Shown: piece after piece, positions 22,381 through 33,800 of the stretch
How positions within the stretch are numbered: the stretch's first letter is position 1
How the letters are laid out: every line of letters starts with the position of its first letter
Source: Nereocystis luetkeana
Lineage: Eukaryota; Sar; Phaeophyceae; Laminariales; Laminariaceae
Reading direction: 5' to 3'
Assembly (NCBI GenBank): GCA_031213475.1
Contig: JARUPZ010000004.1
Span: 4,783,169-4,847,168 of the forward strand
DNA length: 64,000 nt
Position numbers and translations under genes: made by a program
The notes under the pieces: generated by a model
Databases searched by the model: none
Seen by the model: only the letters and a program-made list of their open reading frames with translations
Told to the model about the DNA's origin: nothing

Positions 22381-23507
22381 TCATCGGCCAATGTCGCGGC
22401 GACCGTGGCGGGGGGGAGGGCGCCGAGTTTTTCGGCGCGGTGAAGAGGCGGTGGCGGCCGCGCCGAGGGTGGAGCGGTCCGGCCACGTCACGCAGCGCCC
22501 AGGGACGGTATGGACTGCCCGAAGGACGTCGACCGGGGAATGAGCTGCTGAAGTCAGCTCTGGCGACGCGGGCGCCGTGTCGATGTGGCGGAACACCAAG
22601 CGGAGGGCTGCCCCCGGGAAGGACTCGAATGCGTTCAGCTGAGCCTGCGCGGTCGTCCCGATGTTGGATTCGCAGGTGGCGTCGATTTCATGGTGCTCGG
22701 GGGAGGTGAGGCCGTCAAGGTGGGCGTCCGTTAACGCAGAGTTGATGGGGCAGCACCGATATGCCGGGAGGAGGACATCACGGGGGGACCGGGGCGAGAG
22801 GAAAGAAACCTCCCGGTCGGGGGAGGAGGGTGACGGCTCCGGACGAGGGCCAGGGCCAGCCTGCCGGGGTCGGCGCCGGCTGGGGGCGAGGCACCGTACC
22901 GGTTTCTCGGCAACCGCCAATGCCCGGTCCGAAGACTCGGTGCAGAAGAGGGCTGGCTCCAATCCGTGGTCCGCGGCCGCCAGCTGCTGGCGGAGCTTGC
23001 CCTTGGTTGCTTCCAATGACACCGTCCTCGCGCGGCTCTTGCTGCGGCGGGACGCGGTGGTGGTGATGGCCTCACGAGATGTGTCGTCCTCCAAGCTTTG
23101 CTGGAGCTGTCTGGCCTCTTAGTCCATCCCACGGACTTTCTGGACGGTTGGAAGGACCCTTTACCATCATGTCGTCCCGTATCTTCGGGGGTGACGCCGC
23201 CCATTGGGCGGGCGTCAAAAGCGGCCAAGTAGACGGCAGGGACAGGGCCGGCAAGCGTCTCGGCAGGGGCATCAGTGGTCTGCTCAGTAGAGCCAGAAGG
23301 GGTCGGGAGTGCCAGGTCGCCAAAGTGGCTGGCCGGCTCCGCCGGCATGTCATCACCGGATCTATTGTAGTCGACCTCGGCATCCCATAGGGTGAGGCAG
23401 GGTTGTAGCGATAATGGAAGATATGTCTCGAGGGTCGAAGCGCGGAAGGAGAGGCGCAGCCATGGGCTCGGGAGGGGGGGACGTACGAGGTACGAGAGCC
23501 ATCCCAC
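22381..23507 (-). pseudogene. N-terminal gag-like region, frameshifted
   Basis: Two overlapping minus-strand frames (23507-22731 and 23094-22381) share the sequence between them. The first starts near 23507 and contains LAGPVPAVYLAAFDARPMGG; the second contains SKSRARTVSLEATKGKLRQQ and a Pro/Arg-rich end. A frameshift near 23.0 kb appears to join them. There is no known domain. The position at the 5' end of the minus-strand element suggests gag. Confidence 0.35.
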
Positions 23508-23760
23508 AGTAGGGGTGCACCAGACGTTCCTGAGCCCCTAACATTAGGAGCTCAATATCTCACCCGATAAAGTACTTGGAACAAAATCGTTCGTGCCACC
23601 CGACCGGCACCTGTACGCGCTAGTCCTAAAACGAAAATAGGAGTAAAACTTTCATCCTCACTGGTAGTTCCTCACTTAAGGAACTCAATTGGCCAGAAAC
23701 CTTTGTCTCCCAAAGTGCAACCCCTGCCGTGGGGTGCCTCACGGAGACAGAATCAGTGGT
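23500..23760 (+). repeat. Dispersed repeat D, inverted relative to 46.13-46.37 kb
   Basis: GAGCCATCCCAC, GGGGTGCACCAGACG, GAGCTCAATATCTCACCCGAT, GCGCTAGTCCTAAAACGAA and AGTTCCTCACTTAAGGAACTCAAT match in order the reverse complement of 46130-46370. In the 46 kb element the block lies between pol and the 3' LTR, so this copy marks a plus-strand fragment of the same family. Confidence 0.75.
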
Positions 23761-25484
23761 TGGTGACGAGGTTGCAACGTGACTGGTTGAGTCGGGGAAG
23801 TTGTCCCGGAGTGGGGGAACGTCAGCAGTACTATGATCAAGTGATAATACACCGGTTGAGCGTCCTGTGCTAATAGTAAGTGAAGCAGGGGTCGGTTCAG
23901 GGTTGTCCTGAAGCGGGTTAAAGATTACGGCTTGCAGCTGACGGCGAGCGTGCGCTCGAACAGCACGCCGGATACTATGCAGGTCGCGCTGCGTGAGAGC
24001 GGTATAACTTATATCAATGACGGATTATATGATACAAAAAAAGTGCTGGAGCGTGAGGGACCGTTCCCCAAAGACAGGGGGTTGCTCGAGAGCGGAGGGA
24101 GGGTTTCGTCTCCTTCATTACACATACCGTTAAAAGCTCGCGAGTAGGAGCGAGAGATACTGCTGTGCGACCAAACATTGTACGTGCGACCGGTACTGCT
24201 GCTGTACTAACAAAGAGCGTACGCCGGTGTGGTGCTGCTGTTCCAACAGAAGGGGTGGGTGTGCCTGTTAGACACACCCCCTGAGCGACCAGGCTCTGAG
24301 ACCGTTCCAGGGACTCGTCTCGTAGAAGGCCCACTGCCCCCTCGGCCGTTGCTAGGGGCTATGGCAGCTGATCACGAGGTCCGGGCCAAAGGGTCCTTGG
24401 GAGCTGACAGGGTTCGGAGGAACCAAGTCGCCCGAGGCGGCAGCATCAGTAGCGCCACCGGTCAAGAACCCGACGGCCGACACGGGCGAGAGGCAACTAC
24501 TCTGGGTCGCGGAGATAGCGTCTGCAGTCAGGGGCCCGAAGGCTCACGTAGGCGAGACGCGACGGTGCTCTCGAGGGAGCAGGGTATCCTTATTGACAAA
24601 CTCTTCGTTTGAGAGTGCTTGGCGGGCAGGCCCGAATGAAAGTTCGCTGTTTTTTACGCGGAGATTCAGTAGGCATCCGCAGGTCATCGATCACGCGTGG
24701 CCGTGCAACTAATGCCGTCAGGTGGACACCGATAGTCGGAACAGCAACAGCAGGCAGGTCTGACCGTGGTGTCGGGGTGGCATCAAGCGTGCGAGATGAG
24801 TAGGCTCACACGAAAGAGAGGTCAGGACGCCGGGTGAGTGTACAGCTGGTATCGACGGTGAACGAGTGCCCAGGCTACGCGAGGGGGTGTGGGTACTCGT
24901 TCGGAAAGCTACCAGACCAGAGAAAGACGAACGTTGCAACAAACAATCGCCGAGAGACAAACTTACCCCAGCATGGAGGTCTCGGGCTATGTCAGCACAC
25001 GGGGTTGGGGAAGCTACAGCAGTGCACGAGGCTGGGGAAGCTACTGCAGCCCACGAGACTGGGGAAGCTACAGCAGCGCATGAGGCTGGGGAAGCTGCAG
25101 CAGCAGCGTCAACGCTCGAGAGGGGGGTCACGCTGAGGTCGATCGAGCCAGGGGCGGAAGAGGGGGCCTAACAAGCGGTATTGTACAGGTGGGAGTTTCG
25201 ACACAAGTCACATACGTTCAAATTACACGAGCAGGTCTGGGGCTACTCCGACGTCTGCAGACAGGCAAACTGCTGCAGGTGTCGTGCCGCCAGCAACGCC
25301 ACCATCGCGGCCAGAGCCCTCAGGGGCTGGGACCTCGACCGCGTCTACCAAAGGCTCGTGGGTGGATGGAAATGTAGAGTGCATATGCTGACTACCGGAT
25401 AACAAAAGGGGCAGTATGGGTCAGGCCCAACTACTGCAATGCAGGTCGGCCTAGACGTGTGTACCCACGCACAGAGATTGATGA
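23761..25484. other. Retroelement-like DNA without a clear gene
   Basis: Plus-strand frames (24229-24612, 24866-25171) are Arg/Gly/Glu-rich and contain a minisatellite. No domain is recognised. Confidence 0.35.
25001..25112. repeat. 27-bp minisatellite, four units
   Basis: TGGGGAAGCTACAGCAG-type units start at 25006, 25033, 25060 and 25087. In the plus frame each encodes nine residues (GEATAAHEA). Confidence 0.85.
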
Positions 25485-25630
25485 CTTATCTTGATGATTC
25501 CCACTTTCCTGGCTCTCAGAGAGTTGTGAGAGCGGGGGGGGGCTATATAAATTATTGTGTGGCGCGTTTCATTAGAAACACGCCCCCTCGATAATAAAGG
25601 GAGACGGGGTCATGAATACCATGACACACG
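25485..25630 (-). repeat. LTR-like repeat (block C) with TATA-like motif
   Basis: ATCTTGATGATTCCCACTTT, GGCTCTCAGAGAGTT and ACACGCCCCCTCGATAATAA match block C at 13965-14125. It is in the same orientation as that copy and 11.5 kb away, on the other side of the integrase and gag remnants. Confidence 0.55.
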
Positions 25631-25924
25631 ACGTGCCCTGTGCATTGTTTTATGGGCTAGTGTTGTTGTGATAGTGTATCATAGGCATAGTATCATAGGC
25701 ATACATAGTGTACCCGGTAGGTGGATGTACAAAAAAGGTAAAAACTTGAAAAGAGAAAAAAACAAAAACGGGGATCGGGCGAGTCGAACCTCGGCAACGA
25801 AAATACTCTCAAGCGCTGTTTGTCATCTACGCTGCAGAGGTACTCTTATAACTGGCGCGTTGCATTTTTTACACATCGCAGAATCTCTTAGAGTGCCTTG
25901 TACAGGTACAAATGCAGGTACAAC

Positions 25925-26125
25925 AACAGCAGTACTGCTGCTGTAAAATGCCATATGATATGACACGACAGCAGTGGAAGATATACGCGTACTGAGACAG
26001 AGGAACGTGGAGGTTCAACTGCGTGTGCAGCAGTACTGCTGTAAAAAGCGACATATGTTGATGTCAGAAGATACGCGTACTGCGACAAGGGAAGATGCAT
26101 TGCTGCCTCCCAAGGCCAGCAGTGG
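25925..26125. repeat. Degenerate tandem repeat, about 101 bp
   Basis: CAGCAGTACTGCTGCTGTAAAA..AGATATACGCGTACTGAGACA near 25926 recurs as CAGCAGTACTGCTGTAAAA..AGATACGCGTACTGCGACA near 26027. Confidence 0.6.
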
Positions 26126-26279
26126 AGGACACACAACAGTCAGTAATAACTGTAAGTATTTGCTCGGGTACACGATGCTTGTTAGTACGAGCGATTGTTT
26201 GTGCTGGACTCGCAACGAACGTACGATGCGGGGATTGATTGCCGGCGCGGAGCAAAAAATGACGGTCACACTTCTGTCG

Positions 26280-26400
26280 TGTCACTGGTGGATCACCATG
26301 TTTGGTGGATCACATCAGGAAAAATGAATCGTGGATCACCGGGCTAGTGGGTCACACTATGAAAAATGAGTTGGGGATCACAGGGATAGTGTATCACAAC
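26280..26400. repeat. GGATCAC-rich short repeat
   Basis: GTGGATCACC, GTGGATCACA, GTGGATCACC, GTGGGTCACA, GGGGATCACA and GTGTATCACA recur at 15-40 bp spacing. Confidence 0.55.
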
Positions 26401-27999
26401 TTCAGAAATAGCTACCCAAAATAAAGGGCGCTGACGAAACTTGAACATCGAACACCTCGCGAGAAAGTCTATGATTCCGTTCCGGTTTCCTTCCAAGTCA
26501 TATTTCCCGAAGGTGGGCATCAGTTTTTTGTTTTATTTTGTTTTTAATCCATCCCTCGACAAAGAAAGCCACCACATTTTGTCCCTTTCACATTCATGCC
26601 ATTCCAAATATATCCCAAACGAGATATGCTCAGGACCGAATCTACGAAAAGTTGGTGGCCCCTGTGAGTACAAAAACGTGCTGCGTTCCTACAATAAACA
26701 ATTAGAACGCACACAAACTTCGCCTAAACAAGGGCGGCCCTTAGGAGTACGAGATTGTACGTGCTACGTTTGTCCATGGAAAACTTTGCCACCCTTCGAA
26801 CGCTCACCACCAAGGCCGGTTGCGAGCCGTTGCCTTCCAGCGCCGACTTCGTACTGACCACGGCACCCTCGTATACGCGAAGGCCCTCAAGAGGAACGTT
26901 GTGAGAGCATCGAAATGACCATCCGTAAATGGCGGCTCTTTTTTGCAAGGGCCGTGGCACGGGCGAAGCAAAGAGCGGTTACTAAGACGGGCAAATATTT
27001 GGGATGATGGCTGGTGGGGAGAACCCGAGACCTGGCGGACAGTTTAAGACTTGGCAGAGATGCATAGCCCCAAGACCTTAGGGAGTTCCGAACCACCGAA
27101 GGGTCAACGGAACTCATCCCCTTGGTGTTAGGAGGTGAGACCGCACTGTGGCCCACTGCTGCAGCAAACAAAGGCGGGAAAGTGGTACCAGGGCGTCCTC
27201 GAAGCAGCCGAACGGTTGATTGTGAGGTGGTACGATTGTGAGGCACAGCGGAGTAGGCAGCGCCGCACATCCGCCATGGGTGGTGCCCAAGGAAATGGGG
27301 GGGGGGGGGGGGCAACAGGAGGAGTGGCAGAAAACCCGACAAAGGGCATGCGCAGAGGGGGGGTGACAGGAGGAGTAGAAGGGAAACCGCGGTGGATGAA
27401 AATAGGAAGGAAACGGTAGACAGGACCAGGCCGACTAGGATGTAGAGCATGCCTTTGCTCCTCGTGTCGCCAACTGGTGCAGCTAGTTCGAACGCGGGCT
27501 TTCTTTGTATTTTTGTATGTGTTGATGTTGATCCTCTGTGTTTTCGATATATTTCTTCCTCTTACTTCCTCCTGTTGATAAGCCTGAAGAAAAGAGTAGT
27601 AAGGCGTGGTGGGTAGATGACAAACCTGCCTTGCCTGTTTCGTATTGTCTGACGTCGAGAGGTGGGGCATAGTAGACGAGAACAGGACGGAGACGGCAGA
27701 GAGGGTGGCAAGGTCCCAGGCGGACTAGAAGCGAGAACCTGGATATGCTACTCGTCCTCAAACTGCTGCGGCTACCTGGATGGTGCTTTGTGCTCTGGTT
27801 TGTCTGTTAATTTTACCTTGGTTCTGTTAGTCTCACTCTGTTTATAAGTACTGTTTGTTTCTGTAGCCCGTTCTTTTCAAGTCTGCCACATCCCCTGCTG
27901 CTGGCAGGCACGACAGTTTTTATTTTTATTTTTCCTTCTCATCTTTCGCAGTTTTTCCTTCGATTTTTTTTGTCGGTGTGTTTCTTCGTTTTCTTTCGT

Positions 28000-28250
28000 T
28001 TTCTTTCCTTCATAAAATAGGTGTGTTGTGTCTGTCATATATCCAGTGTGATGACATGGCATTGAATAGTCTACTGCTGTACTTACTGCATACATACGTA
28101 GTATTGAACTGCTGTAATACGTATGTGGCGCAGTCTTTTCACCACACACGGAACTTGTATCTCTATCTGTCTAGGATCGAAGAATACTGGTCGTGCTGGA
28201 TGTCGACGGGTAGAAAGAACGGTTTAACATGAAAGACACACATGAACGCA
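28000..28250. repeat. Dispersed repeat A, reverse copy
   Basis: ACTTGTATCTCTATCTGTCTAGGAT and GTGCTGGATGTCGACGGGTAGAA match 29820-30070 in the same orientation and 13230-13410 and 29600-29760 in reverse. Confidence 0.65.
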
Positions 28251-28876
28251 CGACGTACGTGAACGATAATCTCTGTACATACCTGGTATAATTCGTGTGA
28301 GCAACACCCAAACACGGAGGACGTGGGGGCCGGAGGAGGTGTGATAGATACAAGTACGATCGATGTTTCCCAGCTGGGTGAAAACTTAGGACACGACCAC
28401 TGCCTGCTAGCGGGCGCAAATAGCAGTAGTACCGGACGGGTTCTCCCTGTCATACCTCGGGAGGGGAGACGCACAGTCGCAGGGGGAAGCTTTGTCCAGC
28501 ATCCAATAAGTGAGCAGGCAATATCGTACGCTCTCAAGGTTCTTGATACACCCCTCCAGCAGTTATGTTGCCACAGCGTTAGGACCGGTGGTAGGGGAGG
28601 GTCAAACTCCTCCATGCTGGCTGCTGGTTTGTCCGCGAATTCCTCCATTGGAGTAGGCTGCTCTTCGCCAATCCCCTTGTTATTGCTCTCGTCTTAGGAT
28701 GTGCGAGTTCCTCTTCTTCCCTGCCATTTTTTGTTCTGTTTTTTGGGAGTCATCTCCTCAGAAAGCTTATCTCTAACTCGCGCGGCTGCAGGAGGACCAG
28801 CACTCACCGAATGGCACGCCGGGATAACATCCTCGGTCTTCATGCGCTTCGACGCTCGAGGCTGCCCGTCGGCCAT
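28163..28876 (-). pseudogene. Unassigned gag-like remnant between dispersed repeats
   Basis: The minus-strand frame from 28876 starts MADGQPRASKRMKTEDV, with a basic, nuclear-signal-like stretch, and stops after 60 codons. A second frame (28648-28163) starts MEEFADKPAASMEEF and then degenerates. The frames sit between direct copies of repeat A (28.0-28.25 and 29.82-30.07 kb). They may be the start of a retroelement protein, but no domain supports this. Confidence 0.25.
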
Positions 28877-29029
28877 GACCAGGACAATGCACTAGAGGCT
28901 GGTTGAAGGCTTGGTTGACATGCAGGGCTCCTGCTGTTGTCATGTTCGAGCCTTCTGTGTATTGAGTTTTGATGGAGATCGTGGGAGGACAGATATATAT
29001 CATACCCGCGGTTTAAAAAAGGGGGCCCG

Positions 29030-29320
29030 GCGTACGCAGATACCCACAGGCGTGTTCATATCGCGCCTGTCGTCGTGTGATTCTCTATCTTTATAACGAG
29101 AGTATGCCTGACAAAGTTAACATTTTACAGCGACCAATTACTTACTACTTACTACCTGGTACGTGTACAGCCGGTACAGGACATCTAACGACGAACAGGC
29201 CAACAAGAAAGCCAGGCCGACATTTCCAGAAACAAAAAGAAAACACGCGAGGCTTGGCCTCCGCCTCAAAAAAGGAAAGGCCAACTACCCTTTTGAGGCA
29301 AAACCCCGACGCCTTCGGGT
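29030..29320. repeat. Dispersed repeat B, second copy
   Basis: GCCAGGCCGACATTTCCAG, CGAGGCTTGGCCTCCGCCTC and AAAAAAGGAAAGGCCAACTAC match 13810-13895; the upstream half (TACCCACAGG..TATCGCGCCTGTC) matches 13650-13680. Confidence 0.65.
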
Positions 29321-29599
29321 CGCCCTGCTGCCCGCCCCTGGTGGTCACGACCATACTCACTTCGTTAGCTTTTCATCGAACGTAACTTTTCGATTATCAT
29401 CAGCAGCAGTGTACTCACTTACTCGTAGACCTGTCGTTTTTTTTATCTTCCCGCAGTTGTTTTTTTTCCGTAGCAAATATTCCAACTTGTGTTCCCCCAA
29501 AAGCAGTGGGAATGCCGACTGAACCCTGTGCGCGATAAAAATGAAGGCACGTACGGAGGGAAGAAACAATGACACCTGTTGTTGCGTGTGTTCTTGAAA

Positions 29600-30070
29600 C
29601 ATTAAAACGGTATTTCTGCCCGTCGACATCCACCACAACCAGTGTGCCCGTGCCTCTTCAATCCCAGAGATGTACTCGTTATTACGGAGTCAGGAGATCG
29701 CGCCACAGAGGTGCTAGATTGTTTAGCAGCAAGCTGAGTAGACAACCCAATGCCATGTCACATCCCCTCTGCGTGGGGGGGGGGGGGGAGGCTGTCTGTT
29801 CCTACTATTTTATCATTTTTCTTTCTCTCGTTCCTTTCTGTTGTGCGTGTCGTATCCGGTAGGATGACATGTAATTGTATTGTCCAGTACTACTGTGCGT
29901 ACTGCACACATATACGTGGCAACGTAGCTACTGTATCTACGTCGCGTAGTTTTGTGACCACAGACTTGTACCTTTCTAGGATTGAAGAACCGGCACAGAC
30001 ACTGGTTGTGCTGGATGTCGACGGGTAGAAGGAACGATTGAATGTGAATAACACACCCAGATGTCATCAT
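29600..30070. repeat. Large imperfect inverted repeat made of two copies of repeat A
   Basis: 29600-29760 (forward) and 29820-30070 (reverse) are imperfect reverse complements: CCGTCGACATCCACCACAAC pairs with GTTGTGCTGGATGTCGACGG, and CTTCAATCCCAGAGATGTAC with GTACCTTTCTAGGATTGAAG. A G run at 29777 lies in the loop. Confidence 0.65.
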
Positions 30071-30835
30071 AATGACTGAATGGATACAAGACAGGCGTGA
30101 CATACACATTTATCATCTTATCAAATGCGTAGAACATGATAAATATAACTAAAACAGAAAACCAAGAAACGAATCTGAACACAGCAACAAGAACAATAAC
30201 TGTCGTGCTCCCCCTGCGGAGATGTATTAGACAATGAATAAGAACGAGCTATTAATAAAGGAACAGCCCCACTGGGAGTACGTATAACTTATCTGTGATC
30301 ACGGCTTGTCTGCAAGCTCGCTCAGGGTGAAATTCCCGAGCTGAGCTGGAAAGCAAAGTGATGATCAAAACGATTTTAATACGTACCAGATGTGTATACA
30401 CCGCCGATACACCGGGTGCATAATAAAAACAGACAGCGCCGTGAGAGGTGTCATGCATGCGTATCGGCCCGGATAGTTACTTACTGCGAATAGTGTTGCA
30501 TCCCTATTTTAGAGCGGGGGTGAACTAATTGACAATGGTTGAATCGGAAACAATTGTGGGCAGGTGCCCAAAACCCAGCGGCGACTTTATTCAGATTTTC
30601 TGCTACTTGACATCTACTGTTTGAAATCGACCTGCAACAAAACGGCTGTGGTACGAGTACTCGTAGGCTGTTCCATATTTTGAGCTTTTTGTTGGGTGCT
30701 TCAGATCGAAACCCTCCCAGCCTTCTCCACCCCCCCCCCCCCCCCGCATCCCCGACCACAACGTGGCGTGAAGCAAAGAAATACGTTCCCTTCCTTACCG
30801 TACCCAAGCCTCTCAAACACCGCCGCCCGAGTAAG
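30071..30835. other. Upstream region of the complete dynamin gene
   Basis: No gene. An LTR or MITE is not recognised. A 19-base C run lies at 30727-30745, about 90 bases before the ATG. There is no clear TATA box. The in-frame stretch 30680-30835 ahead of the ATG is open but looks like 5' leader (Pro-rich translation of the C run). Confidence 0.5.
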
Positions 30836-33800
30836 ATGGCTGGTGCGATCGACAGCGAGATGGGCTCGCGCCTCAGCCCAACTCTGGTAGCCCTGGAGCA
30901 GCTCCGCGCGCTCCTGGACGGCAACGACGAGGTGTCCATCCCGGGCGTCGTCGTGGCGGGCGCCCAGAGCGCGGGGAAATCCTCCGTCCTCGAAGCTCTC
31001 GCGGGCATGAAACTCCCCCGCGGGCAAAACATCACCACCCGCGTGCCTCTCATCCTGAGCCTACAGCAGGTTCCTGGTGCGCCCACCCACGCCCTCATCA
31101 GTGGCGAGGCGGGGATGACTGATGCCAAGAAAATCGATGTCGCCGAGGTCGGACCCGAGATCGAAGCGTACACCGCCAAGCTCGCCGGGGCCGGAACCGG
31201 AGTCTGCGAAACTCCGATCTACCTGAGGATAGTCCGCAGCTCGGGCCCAACGCTCACCCTCATCGACCTTCCCGGGATCACGCACAACTCCCAGGACCAG
31301 ACCCAGGACATCCACATGGAGACGGTGTCGCTCGTCAAGAAGTACATCGAGAACGAGAACATGGTGATCTTGGTGGTCATCCCGGCCATGGACGACTTCG
31401 CCAACGCGGAGGCGATCGCGCTCGCCAAGAGGTACGACCCCGAAGGCCGGCGCACGCTCGGCGTGGTCACGAAAGTTGACAACGTCCAAGCCGGGTGCAA
31501 CATCAAGGCCAAGCTGAGGATGGACCCTGGGCACGTTCAGCTCCAGCTGGGATTCATCGCGGTGGTGAACCGTACCCCGGTCGAGGTCGAGAACGACACC
31601 CCTGCCGAGGAAGTTCGTGAAAGGGAGAGGCTGTTCTTCAAGAACAACCCGGAGGTGGCTGGTCTCGAGAAGGAGTTCTGGGGACTCGACACCCTAGTCG
31701 AGCGCATCGTCGGGATACAGGCCGAGCGGGTCCAGGCGGTGAGTGCGAGGGGCGAGGGGGTTTCCTGACCGTACCCTGCATTCTCTCATCACGTTGTTGC
31801 TGTTTTTGTTGGGTGTGTTGTGGTGCTGTTGTTAGACTTGTCCTATGTGCCAGGCGGTGTATTGGGTGTGTTTTGCCGTTGTATAAGGATGTTCCTCTGT
31901 TTTTGTTCGAGACTCTTCGCCCGGGGCCAACTGATCTGTCCCCGCTTTTGTTTTAATGTCCACAATCTATCTGGAGCTTCGAGGCATAAACACGGCTCAC
32001 AGAATACCGCGTACAGTAGTTGGTTTCTTACTCTTCACATCCTCGCGAAAAAGACAAGCGATTTCGGATCAGTACGCGTATTGCCCACATCTTTGTCTGC
32101 GGTCGATTCTGAGGGTACTTTCAATCCGACGAGAGTGCGTGCAACCTCCTACTTTCGAACTCCTGAAAACGCAAATATGGCGAACGTTTGGAACGCACGT
32201 AGAGAGCGAGCGGTTGGTGCCTCGTACCGGGTGCCTGATCGCCTGATCACGATTTCCTGGGCGAAGCCCGGCCTCGTTTGCTCTTGTTCAGAGTATGCTA
32301 TACTAATGCAGGTTCATATTCTAGTCGTATCTATATATACTTCGGGTAGACTCGACGGTTTCACATAGTTTACGCCTGAAAAGCACTTACATGACCGAGA
32401 GTGCTCAAATGCGCCACAAACACTTGTGACCGTGTGGACCGCGTGGTACGTCTGCCCGTTGAAGACATTTCTTGACTTGAATAAAACAAGAAACATACGG
32501 GAGAGTTACCGACTTTGTTTGTCGGCTACAGCTCAAAGAACACCAGCACAATGTGACATTTATGATACTTGCGTGTCTATTGGTCCTTGAATATCGACAG
32601 AAATGCAAAAAGAAGTCCAGAACTTCTACTGTATGTAGCCTAAAGAAAACAATGATTTTTTTGTATATTCACTTTTCCTCTTTTTTTACGTTACCATTTA
32701 CATCCCACGTTTATACCCGGCGTGTTTTCTTGTTGGTCTTTGCAGTTCATACCTGATTTCGTCAAGCACGCCAAGAAGCGGATCAAGGAGCTCGACGCCG
32801 AGCTCCACGTAATGCCGAAGTTGTTTGCGGACGACAACCAGCGGTGGAACGCCTTCCGGGAGGTGCTCTCGGACGTCAGGGATGGTCTGAAGGACATGAT
32901 CTCCCTCGGAAGTGATGGGACGGGCTGTGGCGAAGACCTGGCCGTCGTCCCCAAGGTCACTGACGTCTACCGGAAATACGCGGGCGGCATACTCGAGGTA
33001 CATACGCACAGGGCACAAGACGCCCTACGGGTGACAGGTTTGCTCCTTGTTCTTTTCTGATCGGGCTACGTACGCCACATCGTTGGATTGCAGACAAAAC
33101 GTGACAAGCCCAAAAAAGTGGTCATGTATCTAGCATGGCCCTATATTTTACTACGTACGTTGAACAAAATATCTCGTACTCCGAGCATACTCGTATACGT
33201 ATACTCCTGAAATTCCATGATTGAACTTTCCTCGTGACACGCCGATTTACCTGCAGTATTCTGGCTCTCTACCGTGGATCATTTAATGTAAGTATTGGAT
33301 GGCCGGGCAGGAGGTCCCGTCCGGTATTTCCCCCCGCGCTGAGTAAAGTAAGTGGCGAATCACAAACTCTGCACGGGGTTAGTACCTGTAAATGATCTAG
33401 GTACACAAGCCCAAGAATACCCACCCTACTGCCGGGTGGGTGGGATGGTCTCAAGAAATGGCGCGACCAACTCTACTCCCGAGGTTTCGGGAGCGAAAGG
33501 AAGAAGTGACCTCGCTTCGATAAAAAATTCCGAGACATTTCGATATAATCAATGGTTACATTATTTGTGCCAAATTGGAGTCCATGGATTGGATCTCCAT
33601 TTTACTGGCATGATACCATATCTACCATGCCTCCAAACTGGGCGGTCTTGAAACTGGTGCACCACTGCCGAAGTCGAATTGCCCACTTGCGGTACATAAC
33701 GAACGCACGTACTGCTGTAGAACCAAAACATTTTACCAGTTACATATGGTGCGGCTCAGGATTTAAGAATAGAAAGCAACGAGTAGGGAGGAGCAAAGAC

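Larger units (their letters stand above)
25631..28000. other. No supported gene; repeats and decayed open frames
   Basis: Contains a degenerate tandem repeat (25925-26125) and a GGATCAC-rich stretch (26280-26400). Two overlapping minus-strand frames (27450-26887 and 27670-27128) look like a frameshifted coding remnant, but I cannot assign them. A G run lies at 27297-27313. Confidence 0.4.

Noticed and set aside
31061-31534. Minus-strand frames opposite dynamin exon 1
   Set aside because: Shadow frames of the GTPase-domain exon.
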